Part shown: positions 8,463 through 17,293 of the stretch, piece after piece
How positions within the stretch are numbered: position 1 is the first letter of the stretch
Layout of the letters: each line of letters opens with the position of its first letter
Assembly: GCF_024054035.1 (NCBI RefSeq)
Contig: NZ_JAMXQU010000004.1
Coordinates: forward strand, 186,001-250,000
Length of the DNA: 64,000 nt
Direction: 5' to 3'
Source: Asaia lannensis NBRC 102526
Lineage (GTDB): Bacteria > Pseudomonadota > Alphaproteobacteria > Acetobacterales > Acetobacteraceae
Notes under the pieces: generated by a model
The model's database searches: none
What the model was told of the DNA's origin: nothing
The model's input: only the letters and a program-made list of their open reading frames with translations
Program-made: the position numbers and the translations under genes

Positions 8463-11400
8463 ATGAACCAGGTTGTCGTTACCGCGCTGAAGCGGCCCTA
8501 TACCTTCGTTGTCCTGTCCATCTTCATCGTGATTTTCGGCGTCAGATCGGTCATCAAGACACCGACCGACGTCTTTCCGAACATCAATATTCCCGTCGTG
8601 GCGATTGTCTGGTCCTATCTGGGACTGATGCCGGAGGATATGTCGGGCCGCGTCGTTTATTATTACGAACGGACCCTGACCACCACCGTCAACAATATCG
8701 AGCATATCGAGAGCGGATCCTATTACGGTCGCGGTATCGTCAAGGTCTATTTCCAGCCCGGGACCGATACCTCCGTCGCGCAGACACAGATCACGTCTGT
8801 GTCGCAGACGGTCATCAAGCAGCTGCCGACCGGAGCGACCCCACCGCTTATTCTGGCCTATAATGCCTCATCCGTGCCGGTGCTTACGCTGCAGATCAAT
8901 TCGGATAACCTGAACGGGTCCGAACTGTACAACATGGCGTCCAATCTGATCAGACCGCAGCTGATTTCGGTGCCCGGCGTGTCGATCCCGAACCCTTATG
9001 GCGGTCTTGCGCCCTATATCACGGTCGATATCGATCCTTCCAAGCTGATGGCGCATAACCTGTCGGCGGTGGATGTCAGTACGGCGCTGAACAAGCAGAA
9101 TATCGTGCTGCCCGCAGGCGATCAGCGTATCGGGCCGTTCGATTACATGGTGCGCACCAACGCCCAGCCGCGAGAGGTCGAGACCTTCAACAACCTGCCG
9201 ATCAAGCAGGTGGGCAATGCCGTGGTCTATCTGCGCGATGTGGCTCATGTGCATCGCGGCGGTCCGCCACAGGCCAATATGGTGCTGGTGAAGGGCCGTC
9301 AGGCCGTCATGATGGTCATCATGAAAAGCGGCGATGCCTCGACACTCGATGTCGTGGCCGGTGTGAAAAAGCTGCTGCCTCAGGTGATCGAAACGCTGCC
9401 CAAGGGCACGAGCATCAAGATCCTGACCGATGCATCCGGCTTCGTGAAGGATTCGGTCGAGGACGTGGTGCGCGAAATGATCATCGCCGCCCTGCTGACA
9501 TCGCTGGCCGTGCTGCTCTTTCTGGGTTCGTGGCGCTCGACCCTTATCGTTGCGACTTCCATTCCGCTGGCCATTCTCTGTTCGGTCATCGGGCTCAGTC
9601 TTGCCGGTCAGTCCATCAACGTGATGACGCTGGGCGGTCTTGCGCTGGCGGTCGGTATTCTCGTCGATGACGCCACCGTCATGATCGAGAATATCGATGC
9701 CCATCTCGAGATGGGCAAGGATCTGGAAATGGCCATCATCGATGCCGCCAACCAGATTGTTATCCCGACTTTCGTCTCGACGACCTGTATCTGTATCGTC
9801 TGGCTGCCGCTCTTCGAACTGACCGGTGTGGCGGGCTGGCTGTTCATGCCCATGGCCGAGGCCATTATCTTCGCCATGATCGCCTCGTTCATCCTGTCGC
9901 GAACGCTGGTGCCGACCATGGCCAACTGGATGCTGGCAGCTCAGGTTGCTGCCCATGCGCATGGTGATGACGGCAAGGAGCCGGGCTTCTTCGGACGTTT
10001 CCAGCGCGGCTTCGAGAGCGGGTTTTTCCGCTTTCGCGAGCGCTATAAAATCGTACTCTCCGGGCTGATCGCGGAAAGAAAGAAATTCGTCCCGTTCTTC
10101 ATGGGGGTATCGATCCTTTCTTCGGGTCTTTATTTCTTCGTCGGCGAGGATTTCTTTCCTGAAATCAAATCCGGCACGCTCCAGCTCCATATGCGCGCAC
10201 CGATCGGAACGCGCCTTGAGGAATCCGGCAAGATCTCTGTGCTGATCGAAAAGAAGATGCACGAGATCCTGCCCGGCCAGATCGATGCCGTGCTGAACAA
10301 TTGCGGTCTTCCTTTCTCCCAGCTCAATCAGGCTTTCATTCCGACGCCCACAGTGGGAACGGAAGACTGCGACATCACGGTTTCGCTGAAGAACGATGAG
10401 AGCCCGACCGCCGAATATCGCCGCAAGATACGCGCTGGGCTGATCGAGGCCTTTCCCGGAACGCAGGTTACATTCCAGCCTGCCGATCTGACGGCAAAGA
10501 TCCTTAATTTCGGTCTTCCGGCGCCACTTGATGTGCAGGTGGTCGGGCGCGACCTGTACGGCAATTTCGCCTTCGCCAAGAAGCTGCGACGCAAGCTCGC
10601 GTCCATTCCGGGCATTACCGATGTTGCCATCCAGCAGCCCATGACCCAGCCGACGCTAAGCATCAATGCCAAGCGCAGCTTTGCTCTGGGTACCGGTATC
10701 ACGGAGCAGGATATTGCGCAGAACGCGCTTGTGGTGCTCTCGGGCAGCGCGCAGGTCGGTCAGGTCTATTACCTGAACAGTTCCGGCGTGGCGCAGCTGA
10801 TCGACGTGCAGACGCCGGCCAATTATCTCCAGACACTCAACGATCTGAAGACCGTGCCGGTCGATCGGGGCGATGGTAATCCGACCAATGTGCAGCCGCA
10901 GCTTCTCGGTGCGCTGTCGCAGATCGAACAGACAGGCACACCTGCCGAAGTCGCGCATTACAACATCATGCCCGTCTTCGACATTTACGCTTCCAATGAG
11001 GATATCGATCTCGGCACAGTCGCCAAATCGGTCCAGCGCGTTGCGGATTCCATGAAGTCCGAGCTGCCGCGCGGCTCGCATCTTGTGGTGCGCGGTCAGG
11101 CGGTGACCATGACAGATGCGTATTCGCAGCTGATCGTCGGTCTCGCGATGTCGATCACGCTCGTCTATCTGATCATCGTCGTGAACTTCCAGTCCTGGCT
11201 CGATCCGTTCGTGATCATCACGGCGCTGCCTGGAGCGCTTGGCGGTATCGCCTGGAGCCTGTTCCTGACGCATACATCGCTTTCCGTGCCAGCCCTGACC
11301 GGTGCGATCATGTGCATGGGTACCGCCACGGCCAATGCCATCCTTGTGGTGTCCTTCGCGCGTGAGCGTATGGAGGTCCATGGCGATGCGCTTAGGGCCT

Positions 11401-11633
11401 CGCTCGAAGCAGGTTACGAGCGTATGCGCCCCGTGCTGATGACAGCGCTCGCCATGATTATCGGCATGGTGCCGATGTCCATGAGCAATTCCGATAACGC
11501 GCCGATCGGCAAGGCCGTGATCGGCGGTCTAATTGTTGCAACCGCGGCGACGCTCCTGTTCGTCCCCTGTGTTTTTGCCATTGTCCATTACAGAAAGCCG
11601 CGTGAACGCGGAGATGAGGGAGCCCACGCATGA
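8463..11633 (+). CDS. RND efflux transporter permease (HAE1-type subgroup)
   Basis: A 1056-aa inner-membrane proton/drug antiporter with the usual 12-TM layout and two large periplasmic loops. TM4 carries GILVDDATVMIEN, with the proton-relay Asp402-Asp403. In TM10 the segment GTATANAILVVSFARERM lacks the Lys found in AcrB (SAKNAIL), with Ala at about residue 957. This is shared, as I recall, by a distinct RND subgroup. The substrate is unknown. The end overlaps the adaptor gene by 4 bp (ATGA), giving a pump-adaptor-channel operon. Transcription is probably controlled by the upstream two-component system (inference). Confidence 0.93.
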   Translation: MNQVVVTALKRPYTFVVLSIFIVIFGVRSVIKTPTDVFPNINIPVVAIVWSYLGLMPEDMSGRVVYYYERTLTTTVNNIEHIESGSYYGRGIVKVYFQPGTDTSVAQTQITSVSQTVIKQLPTGATPPLILAYNASSVPVLTLQINSDNLNGSELYNMASNLIRPQLISVPGVSIPNPYGGLAPYITVDIDPSKLMAHNLSAVDVSTALNKQNIVLPAGDQRIGPFDYMVRTNAQPREVETFNNLPIKQVGNAVVYLRDVAHVHRGGPPQANMVLVKGRQAVMMVIMKSGDASTLDVVAGVKKLLPQVIETLPKGTSIKILTDASGFVKDSVEDVVREMIIAALLTSLAVLLFLGSWRSTLIVATSIPLAILCSVIGLSLAGQSINVMTLGGLALAVGILVDDATVMIENIDAHLEMGKDLEMAIIDAANQIVIPTFVSTTCICIVWLPLFELTGVAGWLFMPMAEAIIFAMIASFILSRTLVPTMANWMLAAQVAAHAHGDDGKEPGFFGRFQRGFESGFFRFRERYKIVLSGLIAERKKFVPFFMGVSILSSGLYFFVGEDFFPEIKSGTLQLHMRAPIGTRLEESGKISVLIEKKMHEILPGQIDAVLNNCGLPFSQLNQAFIPTPTVGTEDCDITVSLKNDESPTAEYRRKIRAGLIEAFPGTQVTFQPADLTAKILNFGLPAPLDVQVVGRDLYGNFAFAKKLRRKLASIPGITDVAIQQPMTQPTLSINAKRSFALGTGITEQDIAQNALVVLSGSAQVGQVYYLNSSGVAQLIDVQTPANYLQTLNDLKTVPVDRGDGNPTNVQPQLLGALSQIEQTGTPAEVAHYNIMPVFDIYASNEDIDLGTVAKSVQRVADSMKSELPRGSHLVVRGQAVTMTDAYSQLIVGLAMSITLVYLIIVVNFQSWLDPFVIITALPGALGGIAWSLFLTHTSLSVPALTGAIMCMGTATANAILVVSFARERMEVHGDALRASLEAGYERMRPVLMTALAMIIGMVPMSMSNSDNAPIGKAVIGGLIVATAATLLFVPCVFAIVHYRKPRERGDEGAHA

Positions 11634-12913
11634 CCCAGCACCCGACAACAGGTGCCGAGCACAACCGCAAGCGGGGCCGCCTTATCATCCTGATCGTTCT
11701 GGGCGTGGCGGTTCTCATCGCCGCCTGGGGCATTATCGGGCGCTCGATGCATTACAGCACCCTGCGCGAAGAGGCCGACGACAACGCGCGCGCGCGTGTC
11801 AGCCTGATCAACCCTCAGCCCGGCCCTGAAGTGCGTCATCTGGACCTGCCTGCCAATCTGGCAGCCTGGTATCAGGCGCCAATCTATGCGCAGGTCTCCG
11901 GCTACGTGAAGATGTGGTACAAGGATTACGGTGCCCATGTGAAATCGGGCGAGCTTCTTGCCGAGATCAGTACGCCGAGCCTCGATGCGCAGTACGAGGC
12001 CGCAAAGGCCAACTACAACGTGGTACTTGCACGCTACAAACTGGCTGTAATTACAGCCAAGCGCTGGGCGGACCTGCGCGATACGCAGGCGGTGTCCCGT
12101 CAGGAGGTCGACGTTCAGGCAGCCAATGCGGCGGCGCAGAAGGCGCAGGTCGACCAGGCACAGCATGAAGTGGAGCGTTATGAGGCGCTGGAAAACTTCA
12201 AGCGTATCGTGGCGCCCTTCGATGGCATCGTGACATCGCGTCTCGTCAATGTGGGCGATTACGTCAATGCAGGTGGTGGTGATGTGAACGCACGCGGCAA
12301 CGCGTCCGAACTGTTCACCGTGGCCGATACGCACCGTATGCGCGTGTTCGTTGCAGTCCCGCAGGATTACGCCGCGGTGATTTCGGACAAGCTGGCAGCC
12401 AAGCTGACCCTGCCTCAGTTCCCGGGGCGCGTGTACGATGCGAGCTTCCTTGCCACGGCACAGGCATTCAATGCCGCTACGCGTACGGTGACGACCGAGC
12501 TTGAGCTGGATAACAAGGACGGATCTCTCTGGCCGGATTCCTATGCGACAGCCCATTTCACGGCACCGGGCGAGCCGGGCGTGCTGATCGTGCCGGTCAA
12601 CAGTCTGATTTTCCGTGCCCAGGGCACGCAGCTGGCCACGGTCATCGACAATCATGTTCATCTGATCGACGTGAAGACCGGCATCAATTATGGAATGACG
12701 ATCCAGATTCTGGGCGGTGTTTCTGCCAAGGATCAGATTGTGGCCAATCCGACGGCCGACATGCTGGAAGGGGATGAGGTCAAGGTGGTGGCAGCGACAC
12801 GTGGCTATAACGATGTGACGGCAGCCCCGCGCAAGAATGTGGCGCCTGCGCCGCGTCTGCACGCAGCAGAAGACGATGACGGCGGAAGCAACGAGAACGG
12901 GGCGCGTCGATGA
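11630..12913 (+). CDS. RND efflux periplasmic adaptor (membrane fusion protein)
   Basis: A 427-aa adaptor bridging the pump and the outer-membrane channel. It has an N-terminal TM anchor (about 20-40). The split lipoyl/barrel-sandwich motif YAQVSGYVKMWYKDYGAHVKSG is followed by an alpha-hairpin rich in Ala/Gln (about 120-190) and the return strand IVAPFDGIVTSRLVNVGDYV. A beta-barrel and membrane-proximal domain come next. The C-terminus is a charged, low-complexity tail. ATGA overlaps with both neighbours indicate tight translational coupling. Confidence 0.93.
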   Translation: MTQHPTTGAEHNRKRGRLIILIVLGVAVLIAAWGIIGRSMHYSTLREEADDNARARVSLINPQPGPEVRHLDLPANLAAWYQAPIYAQVSGYVKMWYKDYGAHVKSGELLAEISTPSLDAQYEAAKANYNVVLARYKLAVITAKRWADLRDTQAVSRQEVDVQAANAAAQKAQVDQAQHEVERYEALENFKRIVAPFDGIVTSRLVNVGDYVNAGGGDVNARGNASELFTVADTHRMRVFVAVPQDYAAVISDKLAAKLTLPQFPGRVYDASFLATAQAFNAATRTVTTELELDNKDGSLWPDSYATAHFTAPGEPGVLIVPVNSLIFRAQGTQLATVIDNHVHLIDVKTGINYGMTIQILGGVSAKDQIVANPTADMLEGDEVKVVAATRGYNDVTAAPRKNVAPAPRLHAAEDDDGGSNENGARR

Positions 12914-14553
12914 GGGCACGTTCCACACGCCGTGCCCTGCGCGGTGGCATTGCCGGGGCCGTATTCTGCCTGACGCTACTCTCGGGCTGCGATCTGGCCC
13001 CGAAATACGAAGCCCCGAAATTCATCTATCCCGATGGATGGAAAGGGAAGGGCGTCCTCGTGGACGGCAGGCCCGCCGATGATGTGCCCAAGGGCAAATG
13101 GTGGGAGGTCTTTCACGACCCCCAGCTGAACGCCCTTGAAGAAAAAATGCTGGCGTCGAATCCGGACCTTCAGGCCCAGGCCGAAATCTTCACCCAGTCA
13201 CGCGACATCGCGCGTGAGACGGAAGCCCAGCTTGCACCGCAGCTCAATGGCTCGGCAGGCATGTCGAACAACAAGACATCGCTCACCCGTCTGTGGCGTG
13301 GGGCCAATGCCAATTCGCCCACGACTGAATCGAGCGTGTTCTATAGCGGTGCTGCGACATGGGAGCCCGATTTCTTCAGTCGCATCCGCAATTCGACACG
13401 TATGCAGAAGAACATGGCGCAGGCGAGTGCTGCCGATTACGCCAATCTGCGTCTGATGCTCGAAGCGGAGCTGGCGTCGAACTATCTCGGTTTGCGTGGG
13501 CTCGATGCGCAATATGCCGTCTATGACGACTCGATCAGCTATTATCAGACGGCAGTAAAAATCACGCGCCTGCGTCAGGCCGGGGCGATTGCGGCCGGAC
13601 TCGACGTTTCGCGTGCCGAAAACCAGCTTTTCGCCACCATGGCTGCTCAGAGCAATGTTAGGGCGCAGCGTCAGGTGCTCGAACATGCCATTGCGGTCAT
13701 GGTCAATACCGTTCCGGGCAGTTTCCACATCACTCCGGCCAAGGGGCCCTCGCTGCCTTACGCAACCCTGCGTATTCCGGCAGGGCTGCCCTCCCAGCTT
13801 CTCGAGCGACGTCCGGACATTGCTTCTGCCGAACGCAATCTTGCTGCCAACAGCCGGGCGATCGGTGTGGCGCGCGCCGCTTTCTACCCCGATGTCACCT
13901 TCAGTCTGAACGGTGGCTTCATGAATAACGGCTTCGACCTTGCCAGCCTTGGCAACTCGATGTGGAGCTACGGTGTGCAGGCGGTCGAGCCGCTCTTTAC
14001 CGGCGGTTTGCGTCGTGCGGCGCTGCAGCGGGCCTGGGCGCAGTATCGCGAGAGCGCGGATCATTACCGTTCGACGGTATTGTCGGCTTTCCAGGACGTC
14101 GAGGACGGCCTGTCCCAGACGGCCGCATTTGCGGATCAGCAGAGGCAGCAGACCGAGGCGGTCGATGCCGCCCTGCGTACGCAGCGTATGACCATGGCGC
14201 TGTATACGGGTGGGTTGACCAACTATCTCGATGTGGTTGTGGCGCAGCAGGCAGCCCTTGTGGCGCGCGTCGATGCGGTTCAGGCGCAGACCATCCAGCT
14301 GCAGGCGAGCGTCAGACTGATCAAGGCTCTGGGCGGGGGCTGGGATCGCGCGGCCCTGCCTTCCGTCAAATCGATCGATCCGTTCGGTGTGTTGCAATAT
14401 GACGGTCTGCACCATCCGCGTCCTGCAGGTGATGTGGACACGCGTACAGGGCCACAGGACCGCAATCTGACAGGTGTGGCCCCGGTAGCTAAGCCTACCC
14501 CTGCGGTCTCGCCGCTCACGAAAGACTTGACAGCCCCGTCTGCGGGGCGGTAA
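12910..14553 (+). CDS. Outer-membrane efflux channel lipoprotein, NodT family
   Basis: A 547-aa TolC-like protein. The signal peptide ends in the lipobox LLSGC (Cys about 29), followed by DLAPKYEAP as in NodT/OprM channels. Two outer-membrane efflux repeats span about 60-270 and 290-470, with the family signature LLERRPDIASAERNLAANSRAIGVARAAFYPDV. The C-terminus has an unusual Pro/Thr-rich extension of about 60 residues after the last channel helix, longer than in the second channel of this window. The start overlaps the adaptor stop (ATGA). Confidence 0.94.
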   Translation: MRARSTRRALRGGIAGAVFCLTLLSGCDLAPKYEAPKFIYPDGWKGKGVLVDGRPADDVPKGKWWEVFHDPQLNALEEKMLASNPDLQAQAEIFTQSRDIARETEAQLAPQLNGSAGMSNNKTSLTRLWRGANANSPTTESSVFYSGAATWEPDFFSRIRNSTRMQKNMAQASAADYANLRLMLEAELASNYLGLRGLDAQYAVYDDSISYYQTAVKITRLRQAGAIAAGLDVSRAENQLFATMAAQSNVRAQRQVLEHAIAVMVNTVPGSFHITPAKGPSLPYATLRIPAGLPSQLLERRPDIASAERNLAANSRAIGVARAAFYPDVTFSLNGGFMNNGFDLASLGNSMWSYGVQAVEPLFTGGLRRAALQRAWAQYRESADHYRSTVLSAFQDVEDGLSQTAAFADQQRQQTEAVDAALRTQRMTMALYTGGLTNYLDVVVAQQAALVARVDAVQAQTIQLQASVRLIKALGGGWDRAALPSVKSIDPFGVLQYDGLHHPRPAGDVDTRTGPQDRNLTGVAPVAKPTPAVSPLTKDLTAPSAGR

Positions 14554-14556
14554 GGG
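14527..14556 (+). promoter_or_regulatory. Possible promoter for rplK overlapping the channel gene stop
   Basis: A perfect TTGACA at 14527-14532 with TAAGGG 18 nt downstream, containing the TAA stop. The -10 is poor and the spacer contains a GCCCCG/CGGGGC hairpin, so this is tentative. Confidence 0.25.
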
Positions 14557-14655
14557 GCCGCTCCCATTCGGAACGCGGGAGAGGCGGTGCGATCGCAGGA
14601 TCGGTAACGCCTCACTGGAACCGCGGTTCGGGCAAACCATTGAGGAGTCCCGGAT

Positions 14656-15090
14656 ATGGCCAAAAAAGTTGTTGGCTACATCAAGTTGCAGATCCCGGCA
14701 GGCAAGGCGAATCCTTCGCCGCCAGTCGGTCCGGCCCTGGGTCAGCGCGGCCTGAACATCATGCAGTTCTGCAAAGAGTTCAACGCCAAGACGCAGACTC
14801 TCGAGCCCGGCATGCCGATCCCGGTTGTCATCACGGCTTATGCAGACCGTACGTTCAGCTTCGTCACCAAGACCCCGCCGAACACCTACTTCCTGCTCAA
14901 GGCCGCCAAGGTCTCCAAGGGCAGCCAGACGGTCGGCAAGGCTGCCGCTGTCGGTTCTGTCACGACCGCGCAGCTGCGCGAGATCGCTGCAGAGAAGTTC
15001 AAGGATATGAACGCCAATGACATCGACGGCGCTGTGCGCATGCTGGCCGGTTCGGCCAAGTCGATGGGTCTGAACGTGGTGGAGGGCTGA
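14656..15090 (+). CDS. rplK: 50S ribosomal protein L11
   Basis: 144 aa, full length. It binds the GTPase-associated region of 23S rRNA together with L10(L12)n. Diagnostic stretches are [28 protein letters not shown] and the C-terminal [20 protein letters not shown] precedes the ATG. It is the first gene of the superoperon; secE and nusG, its usual upstream neighbours, are absent and an efflux operon stands there. Confidence 0.98.
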   Translation: MAKKVVGYIKLQIPAGKANPSPPVGPALGQRGLNIMQFCKEFNAKTQTLEPGMPIPVVITAYADRTFSFVTKTPPNTYFLLKAAKVSKGSQTVGKAAAVGSVTTAQLREIAAEKFKDMNANDIDGAVRMLAGSAKSMGLNVVEG

Positions 15091-15094
15091 TCCT

Positions 15095-15787
15095 ATGGCC
15101 AAGAACAAGAGGCTGAACGCTGCCCGCGCTACGGTCGACACTGACAAGCAGTACGATCTGGCCGCTGCCGTCGCTCTGGTAAAGAGCAATGCCAAGGCGA
15201 AGTTCGACGAGACGATCGAAATCGCGCTGAACCTCGGTATCGATCCCCGCCATGCCGACCAGATGGTCCGTGGTCTGATCTCGCTGCCGAACGGCACGGG
15301 CAAGACCCTGCGCGTTGGCGTGTTCGCTCGTGGCCCCAAGGCTGAAGAAGCCAAGGCAGCCGGTGCGGAAGTCGTCGGTGCGGAAGATCTGGCCGAGAAG
15401 ATCCAGAACGGTGAAATCGAGTTCGATCGCTGCATTGCGACCCCGGACATGATGGCGCTGGTCGGTCGTCTGGGTAAGATCCTCGGCCCGCGTGGCCTGA
15501 TGCCGAACCCCCGTCTGGGCACGGTGACCATGGACGTGAAGGGCGCCGTTCAGGCAGCCAAGTCCGGCCAGGTCGAATACCGCGCCGAGAAGGCCGGTAT
15601 CATTCACGCCGGCGTCGGCAAGGCTTCCTTCGGCGAAGACAAGCTGGTCGAGAACATCAAGGCGCTGGTCGATGCCGTCCAGAAGGCTCGTCCGACCGGT
15701 GCCAAGGGCACCTATCTGAAGAAGGCAGCCCTGTCTTCCACGATGGGCCCGGGTGTGCGCGTCGACGTCGCGACGTTCGCAGCCTGA
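15095..15787 (+). CDS. rplA: 50S ribosomal protein L1
   Basis: 230 aa, the usual length. L1-stalk protein and, in E. coli, translational repressor of the rplK-rplA mRNA. The signature [20 protein letters not shown] is present. It begins 4 bp after rplK, so the genes are coupled. Confidence 0.98.
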   Translation: MAKNKRLNAARATVDTDKQYDLAAAVALVKSNAKAKFDETIEIALNLGIDPRHADQMVRGLISLPNGTGKTLRVGVFARGPKAEEAKAAGAEVVGAEDLAEKIQNGEIEFDRCIATPDMMALVGRLGKILGPRGLMPNPRLGTVTMDVKGAVQAAKSGQVEYRAEKAGIIHAGVGKASFGEDKLVENIKALVDAVQKARPTGAKGTYLKKAALSSTMGPGVRVDVATFAA

Positions 15788-16076
15788 TTTGAGAGATGAC
15801 ACTGCGTGGCTTTGCCATGCAGTGGCGCAGGGGCGGAAAGCCTGCTTTCCGCTTCCGAACCTGTCCGAGACCGGGCGTGCTGCCTCAAGGGGTAGTCTAA
15901 GGGGTTCCGTGAGGGGCCCGCGAGCGGGAGACGGGGCGCCAGCGAACAGGGTAGGGAAACCTGCCGGTGATGCTGGGTTCCGATTGAATGGACAGGCGAG
16001 CGGTACTTTTCCGAATGCGGGGAAGTGCCATGGGTAACCCGGTCTGGAAGCCAAGGTTTCCGGACTGACGAGGAGA
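15788..16076 (+). promoter_or_regulatory. rplJ leader region (L10 leader candidate)
   Basis: This 289-bp gap between rplA and rplJ contains no ORF but dense secondary structure. One element is GTCTGGAA (16042-16049) pairing with TTTCCGGAC just before the Shine-Dalgarno; others are GC-rich stems near 15900-15945. By position it matches the L10 leader, where L10(L12)n binds to repress translation. I could not fold it. Confidence 0.5.
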
Positions 16077-16601
16077 ATGGATTTGGACCGTCAGGAAAAA
16101 CGGGCCTTTGTCGAATTCCTCGCCAACGTGTTCAACAGCACGTCCATGGTTGTCGTGACCGAAAACAAAGGTCTCACGGTAGCTGATGTGACGGAGCTGC
16201 GTCGACGCGTTCGTGCGGCGGGTGCGACATACAAGGTTGCGAAAAACCGGCTGGCCAGCCTCGCTCTGCATGGGACCCAATTCGACGGGATCGCTCCGCT
16301 GCTGAAGGGCCCGACCGCGCTTGCGTGGTCTGAAGACCCTGTTGCAGTGGCGAAGGTCATCGTCGAGTTCGCCAAGACGAACGACAAGCTTGTGGTGCTC
16401 GGTGGCGCCCTTGGTTCCCAGACGCTTGATGCGGATGGTATCAAGGCTCTTGCCGCACTGCCGTCGCTGGACGAACTGCGTGCGAAGCTGGTGGGTATGA
16501 TTTCTACCCCCGCTACGCGTATCGCAGGCGTTGTCCAGGCACCGGCAGGTCAGCTTGCTCGCGTCTTCGGCGCCTATGCCAAGACCGGCGAAGCCGCCTG
16601 A
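16077..16601 (+). CDS. rplJ: 50S ribosomal protein L10
   Basis: 174 aa. It forms the base of the L12 stalk. It starts [19 protein letters not shown] and contains the rRNA-binding segment [22 protein letters not shown]; the C-terminal helix binds L12 dimers. The ATG has GAGGAG 2-7 bases upstream. A long structured leader precedes it. Confidence 0.97.
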   Translation: MDLDRQEKRAFVEFLANVFNSTSMVVVTENKGLTVADVTELRRRVRAAGATYKVAKNRLASLALHGTQFDGIAPLLKGPTALAWSEDPVAVAKVIVEFAKTNDKLVVLGGALGSQTLDADGIKALAALPSLDELRAKLVGMISTPATRIAGVVQAPAGQLARVFGAYAKTGEAA

Positions 16602-16679
16602 ATTGTCTTACGCAGCGCCGCTCCTTTTCAGGAGCGCGGGTTGTGAATCGAAAACCAGTTACCATATAGGACCATCATC

Positions 16680-17054
<375 letters not shown>

Positions 17055-17066
17055 TCAAGACCATCG

Positions 17067-17097
17067 ATCGCTTCCCGGCTTTGCCGGGCGGCGATTT
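17067..17097 (+). terminator. Attenuator-like hairpin after rplL
   Basis: CCCGGC (17074-17079) and GCCGGG (17083-17088) with a TTT loop, extended by ATCGC/GCGAT, followed by a short T run. It probably reduces read-through from rplL into rpoB. Confidence 0.6.
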
Positions 17098-17115
17098 ATG
17101 GATCGAGACAGGTCA

Positions 17116-17143
17116 GGGCGGAAATCCTTCGGGGTTTCCGCCC
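17116..17143 (+). terminator. Second hairpin with UUCG tetraloop before rpoB
   Basis: A 12-bp stem, GGGCGGAAATCC with GGGTTTCCGCCC (G-T pair included), closed by C(TTCG)G, an exceptionally stable tetraloop. It is followed by GATTTG, a weak T run. It is an attenuator or an RNase-processing site between rplL and rpoB. Confidence 0.6.
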
Positions 17144-17146
17144 GAT

Positions 17147-17174
17147 TTGCCGTTGCGGACAAACCCTGTATAAG
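17147..17174 (+). promoter_or_regulatory. Candidate promoter upstream of rpoB
   Basis: TTGCCG (17147-17152), a 16-nt spacer and TATAAG (17169-17174), about 120 bp before the rpoB ATG and immediately after two hairpins. It would let rpoBC be transcribed independently of the upstream ribosomal genes. Confidence 0.5.
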
Positions 17175-17293
17175 GGCCGGTTGTCACGCAACACCATCAC
17201 GAATTCACGGTACCGGTCGTTCCGGTCGCCCGCCATGACAGGCTTCCTGCCATGTGGACGACCCGAAGGTCTGGTGCGAGAGGGCAGGGATAG

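Noticed and set aside
13198-15531. 777-codon minus-strand open frame across the channel gene, rplK and rplA
   Set aside because: It spans three well-identified plus-strand genes and the gap between them; composition is typical of an antisense shadow.
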